DNA from: Marinobacter nauticus
GTDB taxonomy: Bacteria > Pseudomonadota > Gammaproteobacteria > Enterobacterales > Shewanellaceae
Length of the DNA stretch: 64,000 nucleotides
Direction: 5' to 3'
NCBI RefSeq assembly: GCF_019801015.1
Contig: NZ_JAHVJZ010000005.1
Span: 429,407-493,406, forward strand
In this document: one piece after another, positions 16,582 to 24,681 of the stretch
Position numbering within the stretch: position 1 is the first letter of the stretch
Layout of the letters: each line of letters begins with the position of its first letter
The notes under the pieces: generated by a model
Told to the model about the DNA's origin: nothing
Seen by the model: the letters and a program-made list of their open reading frames with translations, nothing else
The model's database searches: none
Program-made: the position numbers and the translations under genes

Positions 16582-17589
16582 TCAACGGCAGCGAGCGGCC
16601 TTGCGGGCCTTCAGCTCAGCCCGCTCAGTGTCACTGATAAAGGCCAGCTCCAGGCCGTTTCGCTGGATCTGGTGCAGTTGCTCATCACTCAGACCGATTC
16701 GCTCCCGCGCCATCCGATACTCAAACGGTACCGAGTTGGCGGAAACGCCCGGGTCGTCAGTGTTCAGGCATACCCTGATGCCCGCTTCAACAAACTGACG
16801 GATCGGGTGCACCTCATAGTCCGCCACCGAGTTGGCGTGGACATTGGAGGTGGGGCAGGACTCAATACCGATGCCCTTGTCGGCCAGGAATGCCAGCAGA
16901 CGGGGATCCTGAACGGCAGTGGTGGCGTGGCCCAGGCGCGTCGCGCCGAGTTGTTGCACCGCCTGCCAGATGCTGCTCGGCGGACCCGGTTCACCGGCGT
17001 GGATGGTGACGTTCAGGCCCGCATCCCGCACCCGTTTAAAGTGATCAACGAACAGTTCACCAGGGAACCCCTCCTCGTCACCGGCCAGGTCGCAGGCCAC
17101 AAAATGGTCGCGCTGACGCAGAATGGCATCCAGTTCCTGATGGCAGGCAGCCTGACCATCCCCCCGGCAGAGGATGCCGATCAGATTCACCTTCACTCCC
17201 GTGGCACGGGCCGCACTCTGCACGCCATCGATCACCGCTTCCACCACGCCATCCATAGGCAACCCGTGTGGGCCAGCCATATAGGCGGGGGAGAAGCGCA
17301 GTTCAGCGTAATCGACCCCTTCCAGCGCCAGGTCTTCCACGTTTTCCCGGGCAACCCGGTGCACCGCATTAAGATCGCCCAGCACACCCACCTGATAATC
17401 CAGTTTGGCCAGCAACGCTTCCACCGAGGGGCAGCGGTCGATCACCTGAAGATAGGGCCGCAGCGCCGCAAGCGTATTGGCAGGAAGGGGGAGGTTAAAC
17501 CGGCGGCCAAGGCCCAGCACGGTTTCAGGACGGACGCTGCCGTCCAGATGGCGGTGCAGATCGGTCAGCACCAGAGTGGAGTCAGTCAT
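16582..17589 (-). CDS. add: Adenosine deaminase
   Basis: A 335-residue purine salvage enzyme converting adenosine to inosine. Zinc and catalytic motifs are all present: HRHLDGS near the N-terminus, HAGEPG with the catalytic Glu close by, SCPTSNVH, and NTDDPGVS with the two zinc/catalytic Asp residues. It is monocistronic on the minus strand and ends at a shared terminator with hemN. Confidence 0.95.
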   Translation of the reverse strand: MTDSTLVLTDLHRHLDGSVRPETVLGLGRRFNLPLPANTLAALRPYLQVIDRCPSVEALLAKLDYQVGVLGDLNAVHRVARENVEDLALEGVDYAELRFSPAYMAGPHGLPMDGVVEAVIDGVQSAARATGVKVNLIGILCRGDGQAACHQELDAILRQRDHFVACDLAGDEEGFPGELFVDHFKRVRDAGLNVTIHAGEPGPPSSIWQAVQQLGATRLGHATTAVQDPRLLAFLADKGIGIESCPTSNVHANSVADYEVHPIRQFVEAGIRVCLNTDDPGVSANSVPFEYRMARERIGLSDEQLHQIQRNGLELAFISDTERAELKARKAARCR

Positions 17590-17712
17590 GGGTACAGCTC
17601 TTTATTCTACCGGTCCGCACGCCCTCCCATTTGGTCTAACGGATCCGTTACAATGGCGCAACCCCGCTCCCAGGGGTCGGTGCACAGGATAATGAAAATA
17701 AGGAAAAAAACG

Positions 17713-19440
17713 ATGAAAAAGTGCCTGGGAATGGTGCTGTTGCTGCTCACCGGCTGCGCCTCTACCCCCACCCCAACCGATCAACTCAGCCAACTGATGG
17801 ACGCCACCTGGCAACGCCAGCTGGTCGCCTCGCCCAGCCTGGCTCAACGCTACGGCGACCCGGCAGCCGCCGGACGACTGAGCGATGCCTCCCCCGAGTT
17901 TCTGGCCGCACAGAATGACGCCTACCAGGCGCTGCTGAGTCAGGCTGAGGCACTCAATGCCGATGCGTTGTCGTCCGACGAGCAAGCCGACCTGGCCATT
18001 CTGTTGGGGATTCTGAACAACCGCGTCGACAGCTATCGCTACAAAGAGCACCTGGTGCCGATCTCCTCGGAAGGCGGCTTTCACGCCTACGTCGCCAGTT
18101 TTGCCCGCAGCGCCCGACTGAACACCCCGGAATCGGTGGGGCACTATCTCAGCCGGCTTGAGGCACTGCCCGTTTACTTCGACCAGCAGATCGCCTGGAT
18201 GCGCATGGGCATGGCAGAAGGCATCACCGTACCCCAGGTGGTGCTGACCGGTTTTGAGGACAGCATCACGGCCTTTATCCCTGATACCGCCGAGCAGAGC
18301 CTCTACTACCGTCCTCTGAGCCAACTGGGCGAGGAGCATGCTGACGCCAAAGCCCGTGGCCTGGCACTGGTCCGGGACGCGGTCATCCCCGCCTACCAGG
18401 GCTTCTATGACTTCTTCGTCAATGAATACCAGCCGGCAGCCCGACAAACCATTGCCGCCAGCGACCTGCCTGAAGGCCGCAACTACTACGAAAACCGCGT
18501 GCGCCACTTCACCACGCTGGGCATGAGCGCCGACGAAGTGCATGAGCTGGGGCTGAAAGAGGTCGCCCGCATTCGCGCCGAGATGGAGCAGGTCATCGCC
18601 GAGCTGGCGTTTGAAGGCAGCTTTGCCGACTTCCTGACCTTCCTGCGCACCGACCCGCAGTTCTATGCCCAGACGCCGGATGAGCTGCTGCGCTACGCCG
18701 CCTTCCTGTCCAAGAAAGCCGACGCCATGTTGCCGCGCTTCTTTGCCACCATGCCTCGCACCCCTTACGGCATCAAAGAGGTGCCAGCGGAAATTGCTCC
18801 CAAGTACACCACCGGCCGCTACTCCGGCTCCAATGCTGATGACCAGCCGGGATATTACTGGGTCAACACCTATGCCCTGGATAAGCGACCGTTGTATGAG
18901 ATGGAAGCCTTGACCCTGCACGAGGCGGTGCCCGGACATCACCTGCAGATCGCACTGAGTCAGGAGCAAACCGTTCACCTGCTGCGCCGTAACCACTACA
19001 TCAGTGCCTTTGGCGAAGGCTGGGGCCTGTACGCGGAGAAACTGGGTCTGGAAGGCGGTTTCTACGAGGACCCCTACAGCAACTTCGGTCGCCTGACCTA
19101 CGAGATGTGGCGGGCCTGCCGCCTGGTGGTGGACACCGGCATGCACGCCAAGGGCTGGAGCCGGGATGAAGCACTGGCCTTCCTGGCGGACAACACCGCA
19201 CTGTCACTGCATAACGTACGCACGGAGATCGACCGATACATCTCCTGGCCCGGTCAGGCGGTGTCCTACAAAGTGGGTGAGCTGACCCTGTGGCGTCTGC
19301 GCCAGAAAGCCGAAGCCGAGCTGGGTGAACAGTTTGACCTGCGGGCCTTCCACGATCAGATCCTGGGCGGCGGCTCCATGCCTCTGGCAGAGCTGGAGCG
19401 CCAGCTGGATGCCTGGATCAGTACCCAACGCCAGGGGTAA
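17713..19440 (+). CDS. DUF885-family lipoprotein, putative metallopeptidase
   Basis: A 575-residue protein with a lipoprotein signal (KKCLGMVLLLLTGCAS, acylated Cys at about residue 16). The body is DUF885 with the zinc motif LTLHEAVPGHHLQ, a variant of the HExxH type, and the downstream SAFGEGWGLYAE with the third ligand Glu. The family is peptidase-like and usually anchored in the cell envelope; the substrate is unknown. The ATG at 17713 follows AAGGA by about eight bases and begins the signal peptide. Confidence 0.85.
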   Translation: MKKCLGMVLLLLTGCASTPTPTDQLSQLMDATWQRQLVASPSLAQRYGDPAAAGRLSDASPEFLAAQNDAYQALLSQAEALNADALSSDEQADLAILLGILNNRVDSYRYKEHLVPISSEGGFHAYVASFARSARLNTPESVGHYLSRLEALPVYFDQQIAWMRMGMAEGITVPQVVLTGFEDSITAFIPDTAEQSLYYRPLSQLGEEHADAKARGLALVRDAVIPAYQGFYDFFVNEYQPAARQTIAASDLPEGRNYYENRVRHFTTLGMSADEVHELGLKEVARIRAEMEQVIAELAFEGSFADFLTFLRTDPQFYAQTPDELLRYAAFLSKKADAMLPRFFATMPRTPYGIKEVPAEIAPKYTTGRYSGSNADDQPGYYWVNTYALDKRPLYEMEALTLHEAVPGHHLQIALSQEQTVHLLRRNHYISAFGEGWGLYAEKLGLEGGFYEDPYSNFGRLTYEMWRACRLVVDTGMHAKGWSRDEALAFLADNTALSLHNVRTEIDRYISWPGQAVSYKVGELTLWRLRQKAEAELGEQFDLRAFHDQILGGGSMPLAELERQLDAWISTQRQG

Positions 19441-19492
19441 ACTCAGGGCACACTCTGCGGGGCTTACGCCCCGCTCATTCCTGGGAGCCCTT

Positions 19493-19801
19493 ATGGACAA
19501 GCACACCGAAACCGAAATTCAGGCCGCCGTACTGCGCCGCCTGTTGAGCCACCTCGACAGCCACAAAGAGGTGCAGAACATCGACCTGATGATTCTGGCG
19601 GACTTCTGCCGCAACTGCCTGGCCAAGTGGTACATGGCGGAAGCCGGTGAAAGGGGTGTTGAAGTGGATTATGACGCCGCCCGCGAGGCGATCTACGGCA
19701 TGCCTTACAGCGAGTGGAAAGCGAACCACCAGAAAGACGCCACACCGGAGCAGCTGGCCGCTTTTGAGGCCCGTCAGGCCGCCAAAAAAGCCAACGCATG
19801 A
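19493..19801 (+). CDS. DUF1244-family protein
   Basis: A 102-residue soluble protein with the DUF1244 signature: NIDLMILADFCRNCLAKWY followed by IYGMPYSEWK. Two cysteines lie in the conserved helix. The ATG at 19493 is preceded by GGGAG. Its stop overlaps the start of the following lysophospholipase (ATGA), so the genes are co-translated. No function is established for the family. Confidence 0.85.
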   Translation: MDKHTETEIQAAVLRRLLSHLDSHKEVQNIDLMILADFCRNCLAKWYMAEAGERGVEVDYDAAREAIYGMPYSEWKANHQKDATPEQLAAFEARQAAKKANA

Positions 19802-20751
19802 GCATCGAAGCCATCATCTGGCAGCAGGCGGAGCAGGGCCAGTTCATCGGCGTTGATGGGGTGCCCATTCATTATGCGGTGCTGCGCCACCCCAACGAGC
19901 GCGGCGCCATTGCGCTGTGCACTGGTCGGGTGGAAACCTACCTCAAGTACCATGAACTGGTCGAGCAGCTCTATGGCCTGGGCTTTTCCCTCTACCTGTG
20001 GGATCACCGCGGCCAGGGGCTTTCTGGCCGTCTGCTGAGCAACCATCATATTGGCCATGTCCGTCGCTTTGACGATTACGTGGCCGACATGCACCAGCTG
20101 TATCAGACCCTGATTGCCCCTGCCGGCCATCAACACATCGCGCTGTTGGGGCACTCCATGGGTGGGGCCATCGCCACGGCTTACATGACGCGATACCCAA
20201 CCCATTTTCAGGCAGCGGCGCTTTCAGCACCGATGTACGGCATTGTGCTGCCGGCTCCGAAGTGGCTATTGCAGCCCACGGTGTCATTGATGGCGGCGCT
20301 CAGACCCGAGCAATACATTCCGGGTGGCAGTGATTATGAGCCGGTCCGGTTTGAAGAAAATGAACTGACCGGGGACCCGGTGCGCTACGCCAAATTCCGG
20401 GCACTGTACGACGCCTGGCCAGAAGTGCAGCTGGGCGACCCCAGCCTGAACTGGCTGAAAGAAGCCCTTAAGCAGATCGACCAATTGGCCAGAGATTCGG
20501 TAACAACGCCCATTCTGGTGATGCAGGCTGGTGATGACGCGATTGTGGATAACGCGGCTCAGAACGCCTTCTGTGACCGGCAGCCTCAGCATCAGCTGCA
20601 ACGCTTTCACGGTGCCCGCCACGAAATCCTGCTGGAGCAGGATGAGATCCGAACTCAGGCGATCACGGCGGCGTTACACTGGTGGGTTCACCATGGAGCT
20701 GCTGCACCTTCAGACGTTTCAGAAGTGACTCCAGTGGCCGGGGTGCGCTGA
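19798..20751 (+). CDS. pldB: Alpha/beta hydrolase, lysophospholipase L2-like
   Basis: A 317-residue alpha/beta hydrolase with the nucleophile elbow LLGHSMGGAIA and the PldB-like motif YLWDHRGQGLSGR. The Asp of the triad is expected in VMQAGDDAIVDN and the His in FHGARHEIL. PldB hydrolyses lysophospholipids at the membrane. It overlaps the DUF1244 stop by four bases. Its 3' end overlaps the oppositely oriented GGDEF/EAL gene by 89 bases, so the two transcripts are convergent antisense. Confidence 0.85.
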   Translation: MSIEAIIWQQAEQGQFIGVDGVPIHYAVLRHPNERGAIALCTGRVETYLKYHELVEQLYGLGFSLYLWDHRGQGLSGRLLSNHHIGHVRRFDDYVADMHQLYQTLIAPAGHQHIALLGHSMGGAIATAYMTRYPTHFQAAALSAPMYGIVLPAPKWLLQPTVSLMAALRPEQYIPGGSDYEPVRFEENELTGDPVRYAKFRALYDAWPEVQLGDPSLNWLKEALKQIDQLARDSVTTPILVMQAGDDAIVDNAAQNAFCDRQPQHQLQRFHGARHEILLEQDEIRTQAITAALHWWVHHGAAAPSDVSEVTPVAGVR

Positions 20752-23170
20752 ACAGGTAGCCCTGGAACCGGCTCCCTCCGGCGTTGAGCAGCGTCTCGTA
20801 ACAGGCCTCCTCATCAACGCCATGGGCCGTCCAGGGTAGCCCCAGGGTGTTCACTAGCTGCACCTGGGCGCGCAGTAATGCTTGTGCCTGAGGCCGATTG
20901 ACACTGTTGAAGTGGCGGCAGTCCAGCTTCACTTCCGTCAGCGGCAGGGCCAACAACTGAGCCGGGGCCATCAGGCCACTGCCCAGGTCATCCAGAACCA
21001 GATCCACCCCCATCTCCACCAACTCGGCCATCACTGCCCACTCGGCTTCAGCGCAGCTCAACAGGGCCTGCTCAGACACCTCAATGACCAGTCCGTGGCG
21101 GCCAATGCCGTGGCGCTCCAGTTCGCCACGCAGCCGCTCCACAAACCCTTTGGCCATAATCTGGCGAATGGAGAGGTTCAAACTCATCCGCTCCAGCCCG
21201 TGCCGTCTCAGTGAGGCCAGGTCCCGGCAGGCCTGTTCAAGCTGCAGTTCGGTCAGCCGATCGCTCATTCCATATCGGGTCAACACTGGCAGGAATTCAT
21301 CCGGCAGGATCTCGCCGCGCTCAGGATGGTGCCAGCGCAGCAACGCTTCCACCGACAGGATCTCCCGCTGACTGTCCATGACTGGCTGATAGTGCAGGCG
21401 CAATTGATTCTGCTCGAGTGCCTGATGAAGGCCATCCCGCAGCCACAGCAGACGGCGCGCATCCTGGTGCAATCCGGGGTGGTAGACCCGGGTGCTGCTG
21501 CGCTCATGCTCCTTGGCATCAAACACCGCCAGCTCCGCCTGAGCCAACACCGTGTTGGTGCACTGCTCCGGCCCCGGCTTAAACAGGCTGATGCCGATGG
21601 TGGCGCCCATATGCAAGGGCACCCCTTCCAGTATCCAGGGTTTGGCCAGGCCCTGATGCACCCGCTCACCAAGCTGCTCCGCCTGTTCTGCCAGACTGTC
21701 CATCGGCCGACCCGGCACCAGAATGACAAACTCGTCACCCTCCAGCCGAAGGGCCATGGACGCTTCCGGGATCAGTTTGGTCAACCGCCGTTCCACCTGC
21801 TCCAGCAGACGGTCTCCGGCCTTGTGGCCGTGGACATCGTTGATGACCTTGAAGTCATCCAGATCGAGATACAGCAGCAGAGCGCCTTCCCCGGCCAACT
21901 CTGCCGACTCAACCTCGGGCTCCAGGCGGCGCAGCAAGGCCGGGCGGTTCAGTCCCGATGAGTGGGTATCCCCGGTCAGCCCCAGCTGGGGTTGGCCGAG
22001 ATCGTTAGTGATGTCGGTGTGGGTGCCGATCATCCGGCGGGGGCGACCCTCCTGATCCCAGTCCACCATCATCGCTTTATCCAGCACCCAGATGTAGTGG
22101 CCGTCGCGGTGGCACAAGCGATGGATGTTCTCAAACTCACCAATATTGCCCGCCATATAGTCCTGAAGCTGGCGCAGAACTCTGGCCCGGTCCTCCGGGT
22201 GGAGCCGTTGCTCCCAGGCATCAAAACTGGACACCAGTTCGTCATCCCGGTAGCCCAGCATCGCCTTCCAGTGGTGAGACAGGAACACGGTATTGGAATC
22301 CAGTTGCCAGTCCCAAACGCCGAGCTTTAACCCTTCAACCGCATAGAGCCAGCGCTGCTCGCTGGCCACCAGCTGGGCGTAGCTCTCGCGCAAACGCTGA
22401 TTCCCCTGCGTCATTTTCTCGCTCAGGTTCGCCAACTCACCAATGCGAAAACCGGTGGGCAGTTTCAGTTCCGGCTCACCGAGACGGGGGATCTGACGGG
22501 TCAGCGACTGCAGGGGGCTGATCAGGAAGCGGTAGCACAGCAACAGCAAGCCCACCGCCAGCAACAGGGCCATCAGCCAAAGCCAGGACAAGCGATCAAC
22601 AAACTGCTGCTGAGTGATGGTGTTAAGCGGGGTCAGGTCCTGCTCCAGATAGAGCAGACGTGGCACCAGCTGAGGCTTCAGCTGCACCAGAGGGTAATAG
22701 ATTTGCAGGCTGCCTCGCTGCGGGTCCTGCTGAAATTGCGCTCGTCCCGCCAGCATCGCCTTGTTGGCAAGGTCGGCCTGAAAGCCATCCAGCAAGCGGT
22801 TAGCCTGACCGCCGCGCCAAATCAGCTGACTGCCGATGTAGATGCGCTGGTCACGGTCCACAATGGCCGCAGAAAGCATGCTGCTCTCCTGGGCCCACTG
22901 CATCATCGTCTGTTCCGCCACCTCGTCTGTGCGGGCGGTTCCGACGCTGACCAGCAGCTGCTCAAACTGTTGCGCCCGCTGCTTTAACAGGTGGCGCTGA
23001 GCATCCTGAAGGTGACTGCGCATCATGTCCCGGCCAAGGACAAAGTCCACCCCAACCAGAGTGACCAGATAAAGCAGTAATGCTGCACTCATCACCAGCA
23101 GCAATGGCCAGCGGGGCCTCGGCAAACGCGCCAGCAGCGATGGCCGGCCTGGTCGTGTCGATGATGTCAC
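20663..23170 (-). CDS. Membrane PAS-GGDEF-EAL cyclic-di-GMP protein
   Basis: An 835-residue protein: N-terminal helix (about 20-40), periplasmic sensor of about 150 residues, second helix (about 195-215), linker, PAS domain with a PAC end (HRDGHYIWVLDKA), a GGDEF domain and an EAL domain. The cyclase motif reads EGDEF instead of GGDEF, so synthase activity is doubtful. The EAL domain keeps EALLRW, LNLSIRQ, EVSEQ, DDLGSG (normally DDFGTG) and KLD, so c-di-GMP phosphodiesterase activity is plausible. It originally lay just downstream of yhiN; the transposon now separates them. Confidence 0.9.
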   Translation of the reverse strand: MTSSTRPGRPSLLARLPRPRWPLLLVMSAALLLYLVTLVGVDFVLGRDMMRSHLQDAQRHLLKQRAQQFEQLLVSVGTARTDEVAEQTMMQWAQESSMLSAAIVDRDQRIYIGSQLIWRGGQANRLLDGFQADLANKAMLAGRAQFQQDPQRGSLQIYYPLVQLKPQLVPRLLYLEQDLTPLNTITQQQFVDRLSWLWLMALLLAVGLLLLCYRFLISPLQSLTRQIPRLGEPELKLPTGFRIGELANLSEKMTQGNQRLRESYAQLVASEQRWLYAVEGLKLGVWDWQLDSNTVFLSHHWKAMLGYRDDELVSSFDAWEQRLHPEDRARVLRQLQDYMAGNIGEFENIHRLCHRDGHYIWVLDKAMMVDWDQEGRPRRMIGTHTDITNDLGQPQLGLTGDTHSSGLNRPALLRRLEPEVESAELAGEGALLLYLDLDDFKVINDVHGHKAGDRLLEQVERRLTKLIPEASMALRLEGDEFVILVPGRPMDSLAEQAEQLGERVHQGLAKPWILEGVPLHMGATIGISLFKPGPEQCTNTVLAQAELAVFDAKEHERSSTRVYHPGLHQDARRLLWLRDGLHQALEQNQLRLHYQPVMDSQREILSVEALLRWHHPERGEILPDEFLPVLTRYGMSDRLTELQLEQACRDLASLRRHGLERMSLNLSIRQIMAKGFVERLRGELERHGIGRHGLVIEVSEQALLSCAEAEWAVMAELVEMGVDLVLDDLGSGLMAPAQLLALPLTEVKLDCRHFNSVNRPQAQALLRAQVQLVNTLGLPWTAHGVDEEACYETLLNAGGSRFQGYLFSAPRPLESLLKRLKVQQLHGEPTSVTPP

Positions 23171-23606
23171 GGCCCACTTCCTTGTTTCTCTTCCTGGCCC
23201 CTAGCATACCGATCCGGCAGGAGCGTTCAAAGAGGCGGAAAAGCGAACACCATTACCGACTGATGAGTGAACCATGAACAGAGGAAGGTTTGGTAAAGCA
23301 GCGAGTTGGTACCAGTTTGAGGGGCCGCCCGGATAAGTTTCAGGACGAGTCACCACACCAGCGCAACAGTGGCCCTGAGCGCACCGCTTCAGGGCCACGC
23401 TGGTGAGGCGTATGACAACGGCTCAGCCACCCACGGCTCGACGGTGCGCGCATCCAGCCGGGCACGATGGCCATCGGCATCGACCCAATCACACCAGGGG
23501 CGGCGACGAACGTCTCTGACAGTGAGATTGAGACGTTCTGTTCGCCCTCGTCCGGAGGCGCTCCGCTGAGGTGCAATAAGTGCACCAGACGAGGCAGGAG
23601 GGTTCA
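23171..23606. other. Intergenic region left of the transposon
   Basis: No gene with support is seen. It contains a hairpin, GGTGCA-ATAAG-TGCACC (23570-23586), nested inside a longer inverted repeat, CCTCGTC/GACGAGG (23546-23552 and 23588-23594). This may be the old yhiN terminator or a repeat element. A 72-codon frame on the minus strand takes its ATG from the transposon junction and is not credible. Confidence 0.5.
23602..23606. repeat. Target-site duplication GTTCA, left copy
   Basis: GTTCA directly precedes the transposon's terminal TGTTTAGGCACAATAAAG. An identical pentamer follows the right end. Five-base duplications are the hallmark of Tn7-type transposition. Confidence 0.93.
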
Positions 23607-23664
23607 TGTTTAGGCACAATAAAGTTTGTACACAAGCGCAAGCTGGACCAATAAAGTTTGTACA
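23607..23664. repeat. Transposon left end with two TnsB-type sites
   Basis: Two direct copies of the TnsB-binding-like repeat: CACAATAAAGTTTGTACA at 23615-23632 and CAATAAAGTTTGTACA at 23649-23664. The terminal TGT starts at 23607. No third site, as found in the Tn7 left end, was recognised before the tniQ stop at 23681. Confidence 0.88.
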
Positions 23665-23680
23665 TAGCAAGGCTCGACGC

Positions 23681-24310
23681 TTAGCTTGCCAAACGCTCAC
23701 TCAGTATCGGGGCACAGTCATCAGTGCTCACAATTGGACTAGGTGTAGCCTCTCCTAGAAAGATCCTTTCTAAAGCGGCTATGGCCTCACTGCGCGACTG
23801 AGCATTAACAACCGATAACTTAATGCTATGTTGCTTGCAGACAGCACTTGGACCTAGCCAATCTGCCAATAGATATGCCGTACCATGGTTGTAGATTAAA
23901 TCTCTAACGCAACATGGACAATATCTAATCTCTTCAGGACAGTTAACCCACTTGGTCCCGACCTTCAGCCCGGGAGCTCTAACCTGCCCACTTAACACCG
24001 CACGAGACTTCGGCCCGAAGAGCCCACCACGATCAAAGCCTGATCGCTCCATCACAGGAAAGAGCAACCTATTCCACCATAGAAATCTATCAGCATTAGT
24101 CTCGGGCTCGCGGAGCAACCAAACCCCTGCAGACGAATCTGGTATGTTAGGAACAAAGCTCTCTACGTACTTGTAATCAATGAGTGCCAATCGTTGTTTG
24201 AACCGCCCTTTATCATCAATGATTGTTTTCATAGCTTTTACGCCATGCACTCGATAACAACGATATAGGTAGCTGTAGATATGCTCATTTGGGAAGGGGA
24301 TCAAAACCAC
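23681..24310 (-). CDS. tniQ: Short TniQ-family protein at the left end
   Basis: A 209-residue protein beginning LIPFPNEHIYSYLYRCYRVHG, the usual TniQ N-terminal pattern. It has the TniQ zinc finger YCPCCVRD...AVCKQHSIKL followed by a short tail. Full TnsD proteins run about 470-510 residues with C-terminal DNA-binding repeats, which are missing here. The gene ends only 74 bases from the left terminus. It may be a second target selector, as in elements with two TniQ proteins, or a TnsD cut short when the end was formed. The start is GTG at 24310 without a clear Shine-Dalgarno; a TTG three codons later is possible. Confidence 0.8.
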   Translation of the reverse strand: MVLIPFPNEHIYSYLYRCYRVHGVKAMKTIIDDKGRFKQRLALIDYKYVESFVPNIPDSSAGVWLLREPETNADRFLWWNRLLFPVMERSGFDRGGLFGPKSRAVLSGQVRAPGLKVGTKWVNCPEEIRYCPCCVRDLIYNHGTAYLLADWLGPSAVCKQHSIKLSVVNAQSRSEAIAALERIFLGEATPSPIVSTDDCAPILSERLAS

Positions 24311-24349
24311 CGATAAAACTCACTCTTTCAAGACAACTCAGACATGCCA

Positions 24350-24553
24350 TCAAGCTCGGCATTCACAGCTTACCAGTCCGCTAGTCTGTTGACCTAGCAA
24401 CCGCCAAAACTGCTTGTTGTGATTATGTTCAGCGATATGGCAAAGCTCATGGATAAAGGCGTAGTCGCCCCCTCCTAGGACAGTTGCAGATGCGCCGCCT
24501 TGTATAAGTCTTTTCGTATCAATACCATAGGGTCTTGCAGCGCATGACTTGAG
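24350..24553 (-). pseudogene. Remnant of YgjP-like (DUF45) metallohydrolase
   Basis: About 67 codons on the minus strand translate to the C-terminal end of a YgjP/M48-like protein: YAFIHELCHIAEHNHNKQFW, where HExxH and the following H-N-H-N-K-FW match the family zinc site, ending at a TGA (24350-24352). Upstream the frame closes at a stop without a start codon, so the first two thirds of the gene are gone. YgjP-like genes commonly sit beside type I restriction genes, so this suggests an older cargo replaced by the present operon. Confidence 0.7.
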
Positions 24554-24681
24554 TTACAACCTAACACGCGGAGCGTGGCTAGAAATACCCGGCCATGACA
24601 CATTTATTCATATTATTCAATTGCTTAGTTGATAGTGGTCACTACGCAATACAAGTGGCTTAAACAAGCAACAGAGGCACA

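Noticed and set aside
16471..17712. Long upstream extension of the DUF885 lipoprotein frame
   Set aside because: It runs antisense through add; the lipoprotein signal and a good ribosome-binding site place the start at 17713.
23389..23700. A 103-codon minus-strand frame across the transposon left junction
   Set aside because: Its start codons lie in the transposon end, so it could only arise by the insertion; no recognisable product.
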